The notes under the pieces are model-generated. The model had not been told where the DNA came from. It saw only the letters and a list, made by a program, of their open reading frames with translations, and searched no databases. From Maratus speciosus (Eukaryota > Arthropoda > Arachnida > Araneae > Salticidae): DNA of 64,000 nucleotides. Position numbers and translations under genes: made by a program. Location of the stretch: positions 30,196,852 through 30,260,851 of the forward strand of contig OZ010800.1 in assembly GCA_963932465.1 (NCBI GenBank), given 5' to 3'. The stretch's first letter is position 1. Each line of letters starts with the position of its first letter. Of this stretch, positions 45,455 through 55,090 are shown in pieces.

Positions 45455-45570
45455 TTTGATTTTTATTTGTGACACCTATTTAAGTAAAATAAATGTATGT
45501 TTTTATTTATATGATATGAAAGGGTGAATTAAAATTTGTTTGAGTTTTTTACGAAAACTTACAACAGTTT

Positions 45571-48024
45571 TTGACATTGATTTTATCGATACTGGATAAT
45601 AAGATGAGTTTTTACACAATTTTTAATCGGTTTAAGAATTTGAGAATGACGCTGGATCGTGAAATTTTAAATTTTAAATTTTTAAATGTTTGTAAGAAAG
45701 TTAATGTTGTTCCGAACTTTTTATCAGTTAAAATAAAACGGTTAAACAATTATTTAATAGTATGAAAGAGGCTTTAGAAGCAAGATGTTTGACGCTATAT
45801 ATCAGGAAGAAATATGCTATTATTGATGATTTGAATATAAGAACATATGAAGCTTATATGAAGTTAGTTATTTATTGTGATCTTAAAAATGTTGAACTTG
45901 AAAGTAATGGTTTTTGGATTGAGAAGTTTGATTTGTTGAATAGGAAGTTGGAGAGATGGAGGGAAATTCATAACCAATTTAAAGTGGCTAAACTTAAGAT
46001 GAAAGTGGAGAGGTTGATTTTGAAGTCGAAAATACCTCTTCGGGGTCTTAGAAGTATGGAGAGTTTGGAAAAGGTAGAGATTGTTAATTTATCTAAGAAG
46101 GAGTTTAGTGAGAGGGAATTAGATGTTTTGAATAAAGGCCCGAAATTTATGTTTGAACAGAAGCAATACGTTAAGAACATAGTTATGGAAGCAGAATGTA
46201 TAATTGATAAAGTGGATAATGAAAACAAGGAAGAGGTTAGAAATATAATATTTACTGAATTAGATAAATACATGAAAATACCTTTAAATCTTAATACATC
46301 TGATTTTGACATCATTAAGTGTCTGAGGAAGGATAGAGAAGTATTGTTCAGACAAACCAATAAGTCCAACAGGATTGCTGTTTTGGATCGAAATGAATAT
46401 AAAGATAAAATGCAAAAAGCTATTAGTGAAATGGATTGTTCATTAATTGAAATATCTCCTTTGAATAAAATCCACAAAAGTGTGAAAGAGATTATCGAAA
46501 AGATCAGTTGGCCAGATAATATTAAAGTTAGTTTGTTTATTAATAAACAGGGTGTGATTCCACGTATGATTGGTAGATTAAAAGATCATAAGGAGGGGTA
46601 TCCACTACGCCCCATCGTTACAAGGTGCCAAGCACCGACTTATTATTTGGAAAAAGAGTTCGTGCTCATTTTGAAGGAGTTATTGCCGCCATCAGATTAT
46701 GTTGTGGACTCCACTGCAGGTTTTGTTGAAAGCATTAGGACACTTCAGATTCCTCATGACTGTTTATTAGCGAGTATGGATGTTAAATAGCTTTTTCCAT
46801 CAATAGACACTTTTCAAGTTTGTCGTGAAATTAATAAGAAAATTGACAATGCAGAAATGTATAATGATAGCATAAAACGTACTTTGAAAGATGGATTGCA
46901 GTTGATTGTACAAAGTAACTATTTTATTTTTGACGGTAAAATTTATAAGCAAAACATTGGTGCCCCTATGGGAACTCCTATATCGGGTTTGTTAGCAGAG
47001 TTTAAAATGAGACCTTTTGAAGAGCAGATTTTTGTAGAGTTTGAGAAAGTTCCTAAATTTTGGAAGAGGTATGTTGATGATTTGTTTTTAATTTGGGAGG
47101 GAGGGGGATTGAGTCTTTTATTGATTTTGTTAATGAAGTTAACAAACTAGATGAGAATATTCAGTTTACCTTTGAATTAATAAATGATCGTGCTCTTTCA
47201 TTTTTAGACGTGTGCATCATGAGAGAGTCTTTTTTAAAAAGAAAAGTTTATAGGAAGGATATTAGTAGTCAGCATATTATTCCAAATCCAGCGTATTCAC
47301 CTTTTGGGTATAAATTCTCAACGTTCAGGTTCGTGGTTAATCGTGCGTTTAATATTTGTTCAGAGGTTTTTTGGACGAGGAGTTGAATTATATTTTCAAT
47401 ATTGCTAAAGTAAATGGTTACAATAGGGAGAAAATTAATTATTTGATTAAAAATTATAAGTGTAAAGGTCATTCACAGGTTAGTTGTACTTTGGTTGATA
47501 AGGCGTCCGAGAGGGAGGAGGTTAGTAGTTTTAAAAGGTTATCGTTTTCCATATATAAAGGGTAATTTTGAGAGACTTAAAAGTAAATTAATGAAGTTTA
47601 AGTTAGAATTAGTTGCTAAACCACCTCCTAAATTGAAACATCTTCTACACAGACCTTTTGATCCGGTTGCACAGGAAGATCTCGCGGGTGTGTATGAAAT
47701 TCCATATGAGAATGAAGTTTGGGATAAGGAGGAGAGAGCATGAATCTGATATAAAATTTGGTAGGGATAAGACTGCGTTATCAAGGCTGTTTTTAAAGAG
47801 GTTGGTTAATATTTGTTTCAGGGATAGTATATTAGTGTTCCTTTCGAGTTTATACCGCAAGTCAATCATCCGTGAATCTATTGAGGGATTCTAGGAGGGA
47901 TAGTGTGTGTAATGATTCTTTTTCCTTTGATATTCCAATTTTATGGTTGGAATTCCTTAATAAATACTTAAAAAGTGAGTCTGGTAGAGGGAGCCGCGGT
48001 AGCGGAGGCTATTTGAGATCATAG
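45571..48024 (+). pseudogene. PLE copy D: RT plus GIY-YIG with several lesions
   Basis: N-terminal block with the same early frame change as copy C. The long frame 45762-46790 ends in a nonsense codon (TAG at 46788-46790) immediately after the catalytic ASMDVK, where copies B and C have TCA. RT then continues (NIGAPMGTPISG, Met-to-Ile, ~46955; YVDDLF at 47070-47084). A frame change in the G-run near 47100 and the shared EVFWTRS break follow. In the endonuclease a ~45-base deletion at 47717, between two GAAG repeats, removes the YYIGMTGRK core. A smaller deletion near 47885 (GAGGGATT) shortens the Glu region. Clearly dead. Confidence 0.85.
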
Positions 48025-48108
48025 AGGGAGCAGTGTTTGCAATTTTATGTTTTTGGTTTTTAGAGTATTTTTTGGTACCCAGTGTCATTCATTTTCTATT
48101 GATTATGT

Positions 48109-48158
48109 GTATGTTATGAATACAGTTTTTACTATTAAACCGAAACATGTCAACATAT
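48109..48158 (+). ncRNA. Hammerhead-like fold, array 3' end
   Basis: Fourth forward copy of the fold. Stem II has one substitution (CAGTTT against AAACCG). It lies 56 bp before the array limit, which places the fold in the terminal repeat of the element. Confidence 0.35.
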
Positions 48159-48214
48159 TTTGTTTTTTTTGTGACACCTATTTAAGTAAAATAAATGTAT
48201 GTTTTTATTTATAT

Positions 48215-48226
48215 CATATAGACGTT
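48215..48226. repeat. Right target-site duplication of PLE array
   Basis: CATATAGACGTT, exact match to 28808-28819. Confidence 0.88.
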
Positions 48227-48429
48227 GTTTTTTAAAAAAGAAACGTACATTTTTGACAGCCTATCACAGCAAAGTGAAAGTTATGATTGAGTTCATACAC
48301 GTTGTTTTAGGAAGTAGAGATTAAGGGGCATTGTTCACAAAAACTAGAACTTAAAAAATACCAACAGCTTTTTAAAAAATAGCCTGTGGCCCAGTTACCT
48401 CGTGGTTCCAGTTACCCCAACTAACCTTA

Positions 48430-48770
48430 ATGGCTTTTGTATCATAGAAACTTGTTTATGTATTATTTGATGATATCAATATGGTCTTGTGGAATTTTAT
48501 TCGACGGTTCTTTTCTTCCGCTTTCATCTCGAGAAGGTGCGGCAGAAACTGTTTATTACTTTTCGTTTACTATGTTTTGCAATCGTTTGTTAGAAACATT
48601 TTCATCATTTTTGTGGCAATCGCCGATTAAAGATGGCTGAATTCGTGTGGCATTTTAAAAGTCATGAACTGGTCTTGATGTCGGTGGTCACGGTTCAGCT
48701 ATGTGGATGTCAACGGATACAGGTACACTTATAACACTTGGGCTCCACGCGTTTCCCGGTTTTGGGAAAG
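48430..48770 (-). pseudogene. N-terminal part of broken GGQN-motif protein
   Basis: Minus-strand reading gives KTGKRVEPKCYKC (48728-48768), then HKNDENVSNKRLQNIVNEK (~48555-48615), two stops, then GRKEPSNKIPQDHIDIIK (~48467-48520) and YINKF...YKSH up to 48430. There the pogo-like element interrupts it. The continuation YTREK is at 27470 downwards. The Lys-Cys-x-x-Cys start and the PSNKIP-HI block are as in the full-length family (recalled). Several stops and frame changes show it is a relic. Confidence 0.65.
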
Positions 48771-48939
48771 AGATTAAGTAATTGACCCCTAGAACGCAGC
48801 GTACATTTAAAAAATCACTTATTATTCTTTAACTGCAAACAAATAGACTTATTTCCCGATAGCTTTTGCACTTAACTCAATTTTTTCAATTTTGTCACTT
48901 ACACTCCTTGGCTTCTGGGGTTCTCATATATATGTATAT

Positions 48940-49470
48940 TATATGTATTATATAAATTATTATATCTACCATATATACATAAAATCCTAATGAAACGAAT
49001 TTATGAAACGATTTTATGAAACGTCTGATTAAACAACTGATTATGTTACATGGCAATTTCTCCTAAAATATAGAATATTATGCTGTGAAATTAACATCAA
49101 ATATCCGTATTGATCCGAAGATCTTAAAACTGGTATTAGAATTTTTAAATCGAATTAGTTTTCCGGATATTAATTTTTTTTTTCTAATTTTAAATACTTT
49201 TCTCTAATGATGGCAACTCAAATTTTAATTATAACAGATATTTTTTTTTCATATTTTAGAAAGGATTATTATTTTAAGCTAATTTGGCGACCAGTTTGGC
49301 CTCCCTTAAATATAAGCTAAGAAATGTATCATGTTACTTTTATTCATAATACAATTTACTTGAGCAATCTTTCTCCAAATCGGAAGATTCTGATAGAGAA
49401 ATCAAGAACTCGGTATTTTTATGTGCATAAGTGCACACGGGTGATAAATCAATAAACATTTCTCCCGTCG

Positions 49471-49503
<33 letters not shown>

Positions 49504-49510
49504 TATTTCA
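48940..49510. repeat. Left arm of a long inverted repeat pair
   Basis: Segments such as AAAATCCTAATGAAACGAAT, TTAAACAACTGATTATGTTA and GATGGCAACTCAAATTTTAA return inverted at about 54620-55090. The pair encloses the Helitron block 49966-52893. Part of this arm (GGCGACCAGTTTGGCCTCC to ACTCGGTATTT) also recurs directly at 59360-59510. Confidence 0.75.
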
Positions 49511-49621
49511 TTATCATTTTACTTAATACAAAACTTTCATTTAAAACTGAAACATTTAAAATTAATTGCTTTCAATTTTTTTTTTTTTTTAAAGAAACGC
49601 ATAGAAAAATATTACGCAATG

Positions 49622-49942
49622 ATGTCATATACTCACAGGGTACGTATTTGGCGCCAAAAGGGCGTTACTATGCCTGACATGGTAACCCGGCTATTGTTGC
49701 TTATTTATTAATAAATGTTTATTTATATTTATTTTACTTTTATTTAAATAAAATGTTATAAATTGTTTTGTTCTGTAGTTATTAAATAATTTTTTTATTT
49801 ATTTATTGATATTTCATTTTAAAAATAATAGAAAATAATTAAAACATACATATGTAACTGGTATTTGAAAACGTGTTTTTCTCCAAATTGTCATTAAAAA
49901 AAGATCACGCTAAACCCGGTGCGTATATGGCATCTGTGCCAA
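49622..49942. mobile_element. GATGTCATATACGCACC miniature element, copy 1
   Basis: Ends ATGTCATATACTCACAGGGT and CGGTGCGTATATGGCATCTG are imperfect inverted repeats. Inside each end is a GGCGCC / GCGCTAAA-like motif, and the interior has ATGGTAACCCGG. Copies occur at 54309, 59650 and 60318. No coding sequence. Confidence 0.6.
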
Positions 49943-49965
49943 ATCTAATTCTACTTCTACTTATA

Positions 49966-51795
49966 TCTATATTATAAAGGAAAAAATATCTGTGCGTAAC
50001 GCATACGTCATTTTGCGAATGGCAACACTTTGAAATTTGTAATAAAATTTTGGTTTTGCAATTATCTCTACTGCAAATTTTTAAACTTCTAAACATCGCA
50101 CATTTTAAATTTTTACGTAGTTGTATGAGGGAAAAAAATGCTCTTTTAAATGCAATTTGTTTGAAAGCTGTATCTCAATTTATTTTTGAGATATTAATTT
50201 TTTTGCAGTTTTTAATACCATTTTTCTAATTGTGGCAACAAAAGTACCCCATTTCTATTGAAAGTAAACGGAAAATATTCGAAAATAGGAGATACTGTAT
50301 CTTTTTGTTACCATTTTCTCATAAAATCTGAAAAAAAAAGTTGAAATCAATATACAGGTTATGTCAAGAATATTGTCTATTATCCCGTGATAATGACGTC
50401 ATATGCATACTTTTCTATAGACGAAATTTACGTCTGGATTGTAAAAGCAGATTGCTTTAGCGGATGTACAGGACGCATTTTATAAAAAAAGTGTGTAATT
50501 TAATTCTTAAACCTAAATTATGTTTCGTAGAAGTGCGTCATTTTCACAGCCCAGCTACTTTGAAATTCTTCACAGATGAAAATGCTTCACTTTTGAAAAT
50601 AATGTAATCGAAATCACACGCTGGTAAAACGCAATGTTTTACAAAAATTTAGAGTGTCATTATAAAAGAGAGGTGACATGCAAATAATAGCGATTTATAA
50701 TTATATTACAGAAATTGATGATTCTCGACTGGATGGATTTGCTTCCCCGAGTTAGACAAGCAAACAAATAATTCGAGGTTTAAAATAATATCATATTCCT
50801 GTAGTTTCTGTCCAAAATTCTCTCGAATAATAAAATTTTAGTGCTATTCTTTAGGACATTCTACTATAATTTTATCAAAATACCGTCATTTGCTTAATTT
50901 AATTTTTCATAATTTTATATAATTTATATATTTAAAACACAAGTGTGTTTTTTAGTAATCTGCCCTGACCTTTCTGCTGAACAGATTTTACAATTTTTTT
51001 TTTTAACTAAAAGCTATTCATTTGTAGATGTGATCGCACTATATGTTTTTTTTTTTGTTAATATCCCCTCTTTAATATTTTAATTTTAAAACCATTTTAT
51101 GAAATTTCTTCAAAATGGTGAAAATTAGATAGCTTTCATTATTGCAGACAAGAGAGAAATAATGAGGTATTTTTATCGTTATTCATGCCATTTTCCGATA
51201 ATAATACAAAATTGTTGATAAAAATTGTTGTATAGGGTTTAGTGGCGCAAAATCCCATTACGAGCATAATAATATATTAGGTTCATAATAACAGAAAATG
51301 ACTTACTGCTTTCGAAAACACGTATTTTTCCCCATAAATTATCATTATTGTTTTTCCTTCTGCATGTGTACTGATACTAAGTTTCGGACACTGGGCGAAA
51401 TGCTTATTTAAGTGAAAATGAAGTCATATTTAAAAGAAAACGATCATTTTTTTAGATAAAACTGAACATTTTAACGCAAATGCGTCTAAAAAAACAGAAA
51501 TTAGGGAAATTTTTACTCTCCAGAATTGAGATTAGAATATCAAGTACAGGGTGCGCCTGTTCACATAAAATATGTTGCTAACAATCGTGACTTCAAGATG
51601 TGAGTTAAAATGATTTTAAAATGAACAAACAAAATACATTTTTTTTTAAATGAGGAATATGGATATGAGAAGTGCGTATGCAAATTTTGAGGAGGTGAAC
51701 ATTGCTGTTTTTCATTCCGGAATACCAAGCATAAGAGCCTCAATTGATAACCATATCCTAATAACTGAACTTTATTATATTTTACTGATTATGTA
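49966..51795 (+). mobile_element. Helitron-like element, interrupted
   Basis: 5' end TCTATATTATAAAGGAAAAA after an A. Aligns with 12300-13265 and 13266-15240. No 3' end of its own lies before the inner copy at 51796. Non-coding. Confidence 0.62.
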
Positions 51796-52893
51796 TCTAT
51801 ATTATAAAGAACAAAGGTATTTGTGCGTAACGCTGACGTCATTTTGAGAATGGCAACACTTCACGATCAAATTTCGGTTTTGAAATTTTTGCTACTGCAA
51901 TTTTTTAATCTTCTGACCATTCTACATTTTCAATTCCTCGCATAGGGAAAAAATTTACTTTAAAATGCAATTTGTTTAAAAACTGTTTCTTAATTGACTG
52001 ATGTATTATGTTTTCTAAAATAATTTTTAAGCATGATTTTTTTTTTTTAAGTTTGCCTTATCACGTGCCGGTTTAAATACATAATAATAATAAACATATT
52101 GCACATAAAGCAACAAACATTGTTCAGCATTTGTTTCTGACTATTTTTGCATAACGAAATTAATACATCCTTTATAAACATATAAAAGAATAATATTAAA
52201 AAAACACTAATCTAACATATTTGTGAAAGACAAATTAACGAAATTAATGCTTCTTTTATAAACAAATAAAAGAATAATGTTGAAAAAACACAAATCTAAC
52301 ATATTCGTAATCGTAAAATTTAAATTTTTAGATCACCAAATAGGATTTTTTTTTCAAATGGAACTTGTTTACTAAGTTCCTCTCAGTTTACTGATTTTCT
52401 ATGGTTTTAAAAACAATTTTAAAGCATGAAATATTTTTTTTAATTTGTTTATAGCACGCGGAGCTCGATTTCGAAAGACTAATGCGTTTGCCCTGAAAAC
52501 AAAATAAAGAGTTCATCATTTTCTTGCGGCTAATATCCATTAAAAAAAACTTCCCTATGAATAAATAAATAAAATAATATAAATAAAACCCAAATTTAAC
52601 TGACATGTAAGCTCTGGAATTATCAGAATATAAAAGGATGCTGTAAGTAGCAAAATCTTGGTCAAATAAATCTTAGCATGTGGCTAATAAGAAAATATCG
52701 CTTTTGATAAATTTCAAAAATTTATTTGATTGTATAATTCGTATTTTTCATATGAAAAATGCTTTTTTAATGTAAGTGAGTTGTCTAAAAAATTTATTGC
52801 ACATAAAACAATAATTAGTTTTCAATTAAAAAAAAAAAAAAAAAAGTTTTCACCTGTATTCTGTAACCCGGGAACCCGGGTACGATCTCCTAG
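51796..52893 (+). mobile_element. Non-autonomous Helitron, ~1.1 kb
   Basis: 5' TCTATATTATAAAGAACAAA after an A. 3' hairpin ACCCGGGAACCCGGGT (52866-52881), 8-nt spacer, CTAG (52890-52893) then T. It is the same family as 15241-16379, and both share the upstream (TTTACTGATTA) and downstream (TATATATAAAATCCAAACGG) flanks. Non-coding. Confidence 0.8.
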
Positions 52894-52982
52894 TATATAT
52901 AAAATCCAAACGGAAATTTCGTTCCGATCATCTATATTTCGAGTTCTACTGCATGGATTTTGAGTAAATTGTTATATTCAAA
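52894..52982. repeat. TATATAAAATCCAAACGG repeat, copy 2 (short)
   Basis: Same beginning as at 16380, cut after about 85 bp at the CTAG end of the next repeat. Confidence 0.65.
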
Positions 52983-53225
52983 CTAGAGAGCTCTGCCCCC
53001 TGCAAGCTACGCTCGCCAACCCCCGTTCAGACACTGCAGATTCTAAAAGCACGCTACTCTGATCGGTTTTTAAAAGATTAGAGACGATTGAATTATAATG
53101 AAAAAAAACTATTACGATCTCCCTGTAAACGGGTTTACATTCAATTCCCTTTGATTGCGAAAATTTAAGGCCGAATTGCTGTTAAGACATCCAATGTTTG
53201 TTTTCGTGTTTGATTAAAGAAAATC
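52983..53225. mobile_element. Partial copy of the CTAG...GCCCCC fold-back end
   Basis: CTAGAGAGCTCTGCCCCCTG, AAGCTACGCTCGCC and GTTCAGACACTGCAG match the ends of 17382-20142. Only one end is recognisable here. Confidence 0.7.
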
Positions 53226-53988
53226 TTTGCTGACCAGTATTTTTTGACAGCATTATAAAACAATTGACATAATACAATTTACTACAATTACTGCAATTTA
53301 CTGCTTTAACCCCGTTCAAGGGTGGTGGTTCATTTTTGGATCATTTAATTTTATTTCTTAAATGCCACATTGGCACCAGAATATTGGAATGAAAATTTTC
53401 CTTTTATTAACTAAGTAAACAAAAGCATTTTCGTATTTCGAAATTTATTTGTAAATTCTGGTGCCATTCAGTGATTTCAACATTTTACGAATAGACGTAC
53501 CTTGCCCCTGAAAGTGTTAAACGCATATTACTGTATTTATTATTTTAAAGCTTCCTTTCTCTTTTAATATTCACGTTATATACAATTTTCAAGACATAAT
53601 TTTCAATATTTTCCTGCTTTTAACATGTACTCATTTAATAGTAATTTTAAAGTATTTTTTCCGTTTTTAATAATCACGTGTAAATAAATTTTTAATCGTT
53701 TGGAAATATTATTCTTTGCGCTGTTTTTAGAATTGAAAACAATATCTATAATAATAACCTAAATCATGTGACTATCATCAAAAGTTCTTTCGCTTTTCAT
53801 AAGAAAGGTTACCATTTTGATTAAAGAATCAAAGTTATTTTTTCAAATAAAACTACATAAAATTTGCCGTGATAGCAAAGAATTTTAGGTACTTTTATGT
53901 TAGCCGGGTTCAAATCTCGCCAATAGCTTTTTTTTTTTTTTTTTAACTCGCCAGTTAGCATTTTTTTTTTTCGAGTGGTAAATTATAT
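53226..53988. other. Mixed repeat debris
   Basis: 53520-53760 is a diverged copy of the palindrome arm at 18640-18890 (shared AATCACGTGTAAATAAATTT). At 53889 a solo end GGTACTTTTATGTTAGCCGG of the microsatellite-cored family is followed by poly-T, not a microsatellite. The remainder has no recognised feature. Confidence 0.5.
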
Positions 53989-54259
53989 GGTACTACTTGG
54001 TTATCCTCTCGACCAAAAATCTATTGTCAGACTATAAGATTAAATGCCAAGAATGGCTGATCGTAAATTTCACAATCACTTGACTGTAAGGAAGTTAGAC
54101 TTGCTTACGCCATCAAGTGATTTTTATTTCGACGTTTTATTTGTATTTGTATTTTTATACTAATTTATTTGTTCTTTTGTTATTTAAAATAAAGATTACG
54201 TCAAATTGTATAATTTGGCGAGTGGTTTGGCGATTTATATAATTTCGCGATATTGGTCA
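53989..54259. mobile_element. Truncated relative of the 284-bp miniature element
   Basis: Left end GGTACTACTTGGTTATCCTC then TCGACCAAAAATC. The interior includes GGCGAGTGGTTTGGCGATTT. The right end stops at TATTGGTC without the terminal GTACC. Confidence 0.7.
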
Positions 54260-54308
54260 TTTGCTTTGAATATGAAATTAAATGCCATGGTTTATTGCAT
54301 TATTTAAC

Positions 54309-54598
54309 ATTTAACACAGATGTCATATACTTACCGGGTTTGGCGCGATTTTTTTTTTTTATGACAATTTGTCGAAAACCTCGTTATCGAACATATGTAC
54401 TTTTAAATTATTTTCTATTATTTTTAAAATGAAATAACAATAAATAAAAAAATTAATTTTTTTTTTAGTAAAAAGAAAATAAATGTAAATAAACGTTTAT
54501 TCATAAATAAGCAACAATTGCCTGGTTACCATGACAGGCAAAATAACGCCATTTTGGCGCCAATTATGCACCCTGGTGCGTATATGACATCTGCGCCT
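54309..54598. mobile_element. GATGTCATATACGCACC miniature element, copy 2
   Basis: Ends ACAGATGTCATATACTTACC and TGGTGCGTATATGACATCTG, with the interior GGCGCC and GGTTACCAT motifs inverted relative to 49622-49942. Together with the 54620-55090 arm it extends the large inverted pair. Confidence 0.65.
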
Positions 54599-54619
54599 AA
54601 TATTTTTCTTTTCGTTTCG

Positions 54620-55090
54620 TTAAAAAAAGAAAGAAATGAAAGTCATTAATTTTAAATGTAAGTATTGTATTAAGTAAAATAATAATGAAAAAGAAAACAA
54701 AACATTATTATTAGCATAAATTTAAGGGGGTTTAAACTGGTCGACAAATTAGTTTAAAATAATAACCTTTTCTATAATAGGAAAAAAATAATTGTTATGA
54801 TTAATATTTGAGTTGCCATCAGTAGAGAAAAATATTTAAAATTAGAATAAAATTAATATTTCGAAAACTAATTTGAATTTAAAAATTCTTATACTAGTTT
54901 TGATATCTGCGGAGCAATACGGATTTTTGGTGTTAATTTCATCGCAAAGTATTCCATATTTTAGGAGAACTCACCGCGAAACATTATCAGTTGTTTAATC
55001 AGTCGTTTCATCGAATCGTTTTATTTCAGCCGTTTCATAATATCTGTTTCATAAATTCGTTTCATTAGGATTTCATATATATAGGTTAGA
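54620..55090. repeat. Right arm of the long inverted repeat pair
   Basis: Inverted counterpart of 48940-49510, for example TTTCATTAGGATTTCATATA and TGAGTTGCCATCAGTAGAGA. Confidence 0.75.

Larger units (their letters stand above)
28820..48214. mobile_element. Penelope-like element array (family 1), one insertion locus
   Basis: From left to right: an inverted fragment (28820-29234), 5'-truncated copy A, copy B split by a 9,758-bp insertion, copy C and copy D, the last four in plus orientation head-to-tail. The unit is about 2.75 kb: 42822 to 45571 is 2,749 bp, and 30309 to 42822 minus 9,760 is 2,753 bp. Head-to-tail copies with an inverted partial copy at the 5' edge are typical of Penelope-like retroelements. 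The exact 12-bp duplication at both limits shows the array entered, or grew from, a single insertion event. Confidence 0.88.
27474..48427. mobile_element. Pogo/Tc1-like relic inserted in the GGQN gene
   Basis: Ends AGGTTAGTTGGGGCAACTGG (27474) and CCAGTTACCCCAACTAACCT (to 48427) are inverted repeats, flanked by TA on each side (27472-27473, 48428-48429). Without the nested PLE array it is about 1.55 kb. Removing it and one TA joins the flanking coding sequence so that YKSH (right) runs straight into YTREK (left), as expected for the interrupted gene. Further GGTAACTGG/CCAGTTACC motifs occur near 27700, 28580-28660 and 48384-48410. A short HTH-like remnant at 28383-28452 and the TA duplication both suggest the pogo/Tc1-mariner group. 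Confidence 0.75.
25599..48925 (-). mobile_element. Outermost nested element with matching TIRs and one broken gene
   Basis: Left end GAGGACCCAGAAGCCAAGGG (25599) and right end, read inward on the minus strand, GAGAACCCCAGAAGCCAAGG (from 48925) match. The match continues weakly through GTGACAA and AATTGAGTT. Both ends are flanked by ATATATAT (25591-25598 and 48926-48933), compatible with an 8-bp or shorter duplication, though low complexity makes the length uncertain. Removing everything nested between 27474 and 48429 leaves about 2.4 kb. This contains one interrupted minus-strand coding region, described separately. The natural reading is a DNA transposon whose single gene is that protein. 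The element class is not one I can name. Confidence 0.7.

Noticed and set aside
48437..48640. 67-codon plus-strand open frame
   Set aside because: Antisense to the N-terminal GGQN-motif relic.
53889..53925. GGGTTCAAATCTCGCC as a tRNA B-box
   Set aside because: It is joined to a solo end of the microsatellite-cored family (GGTACTTTTATGTTAGCCGG). No A-box or cloverleaf is present upstream.
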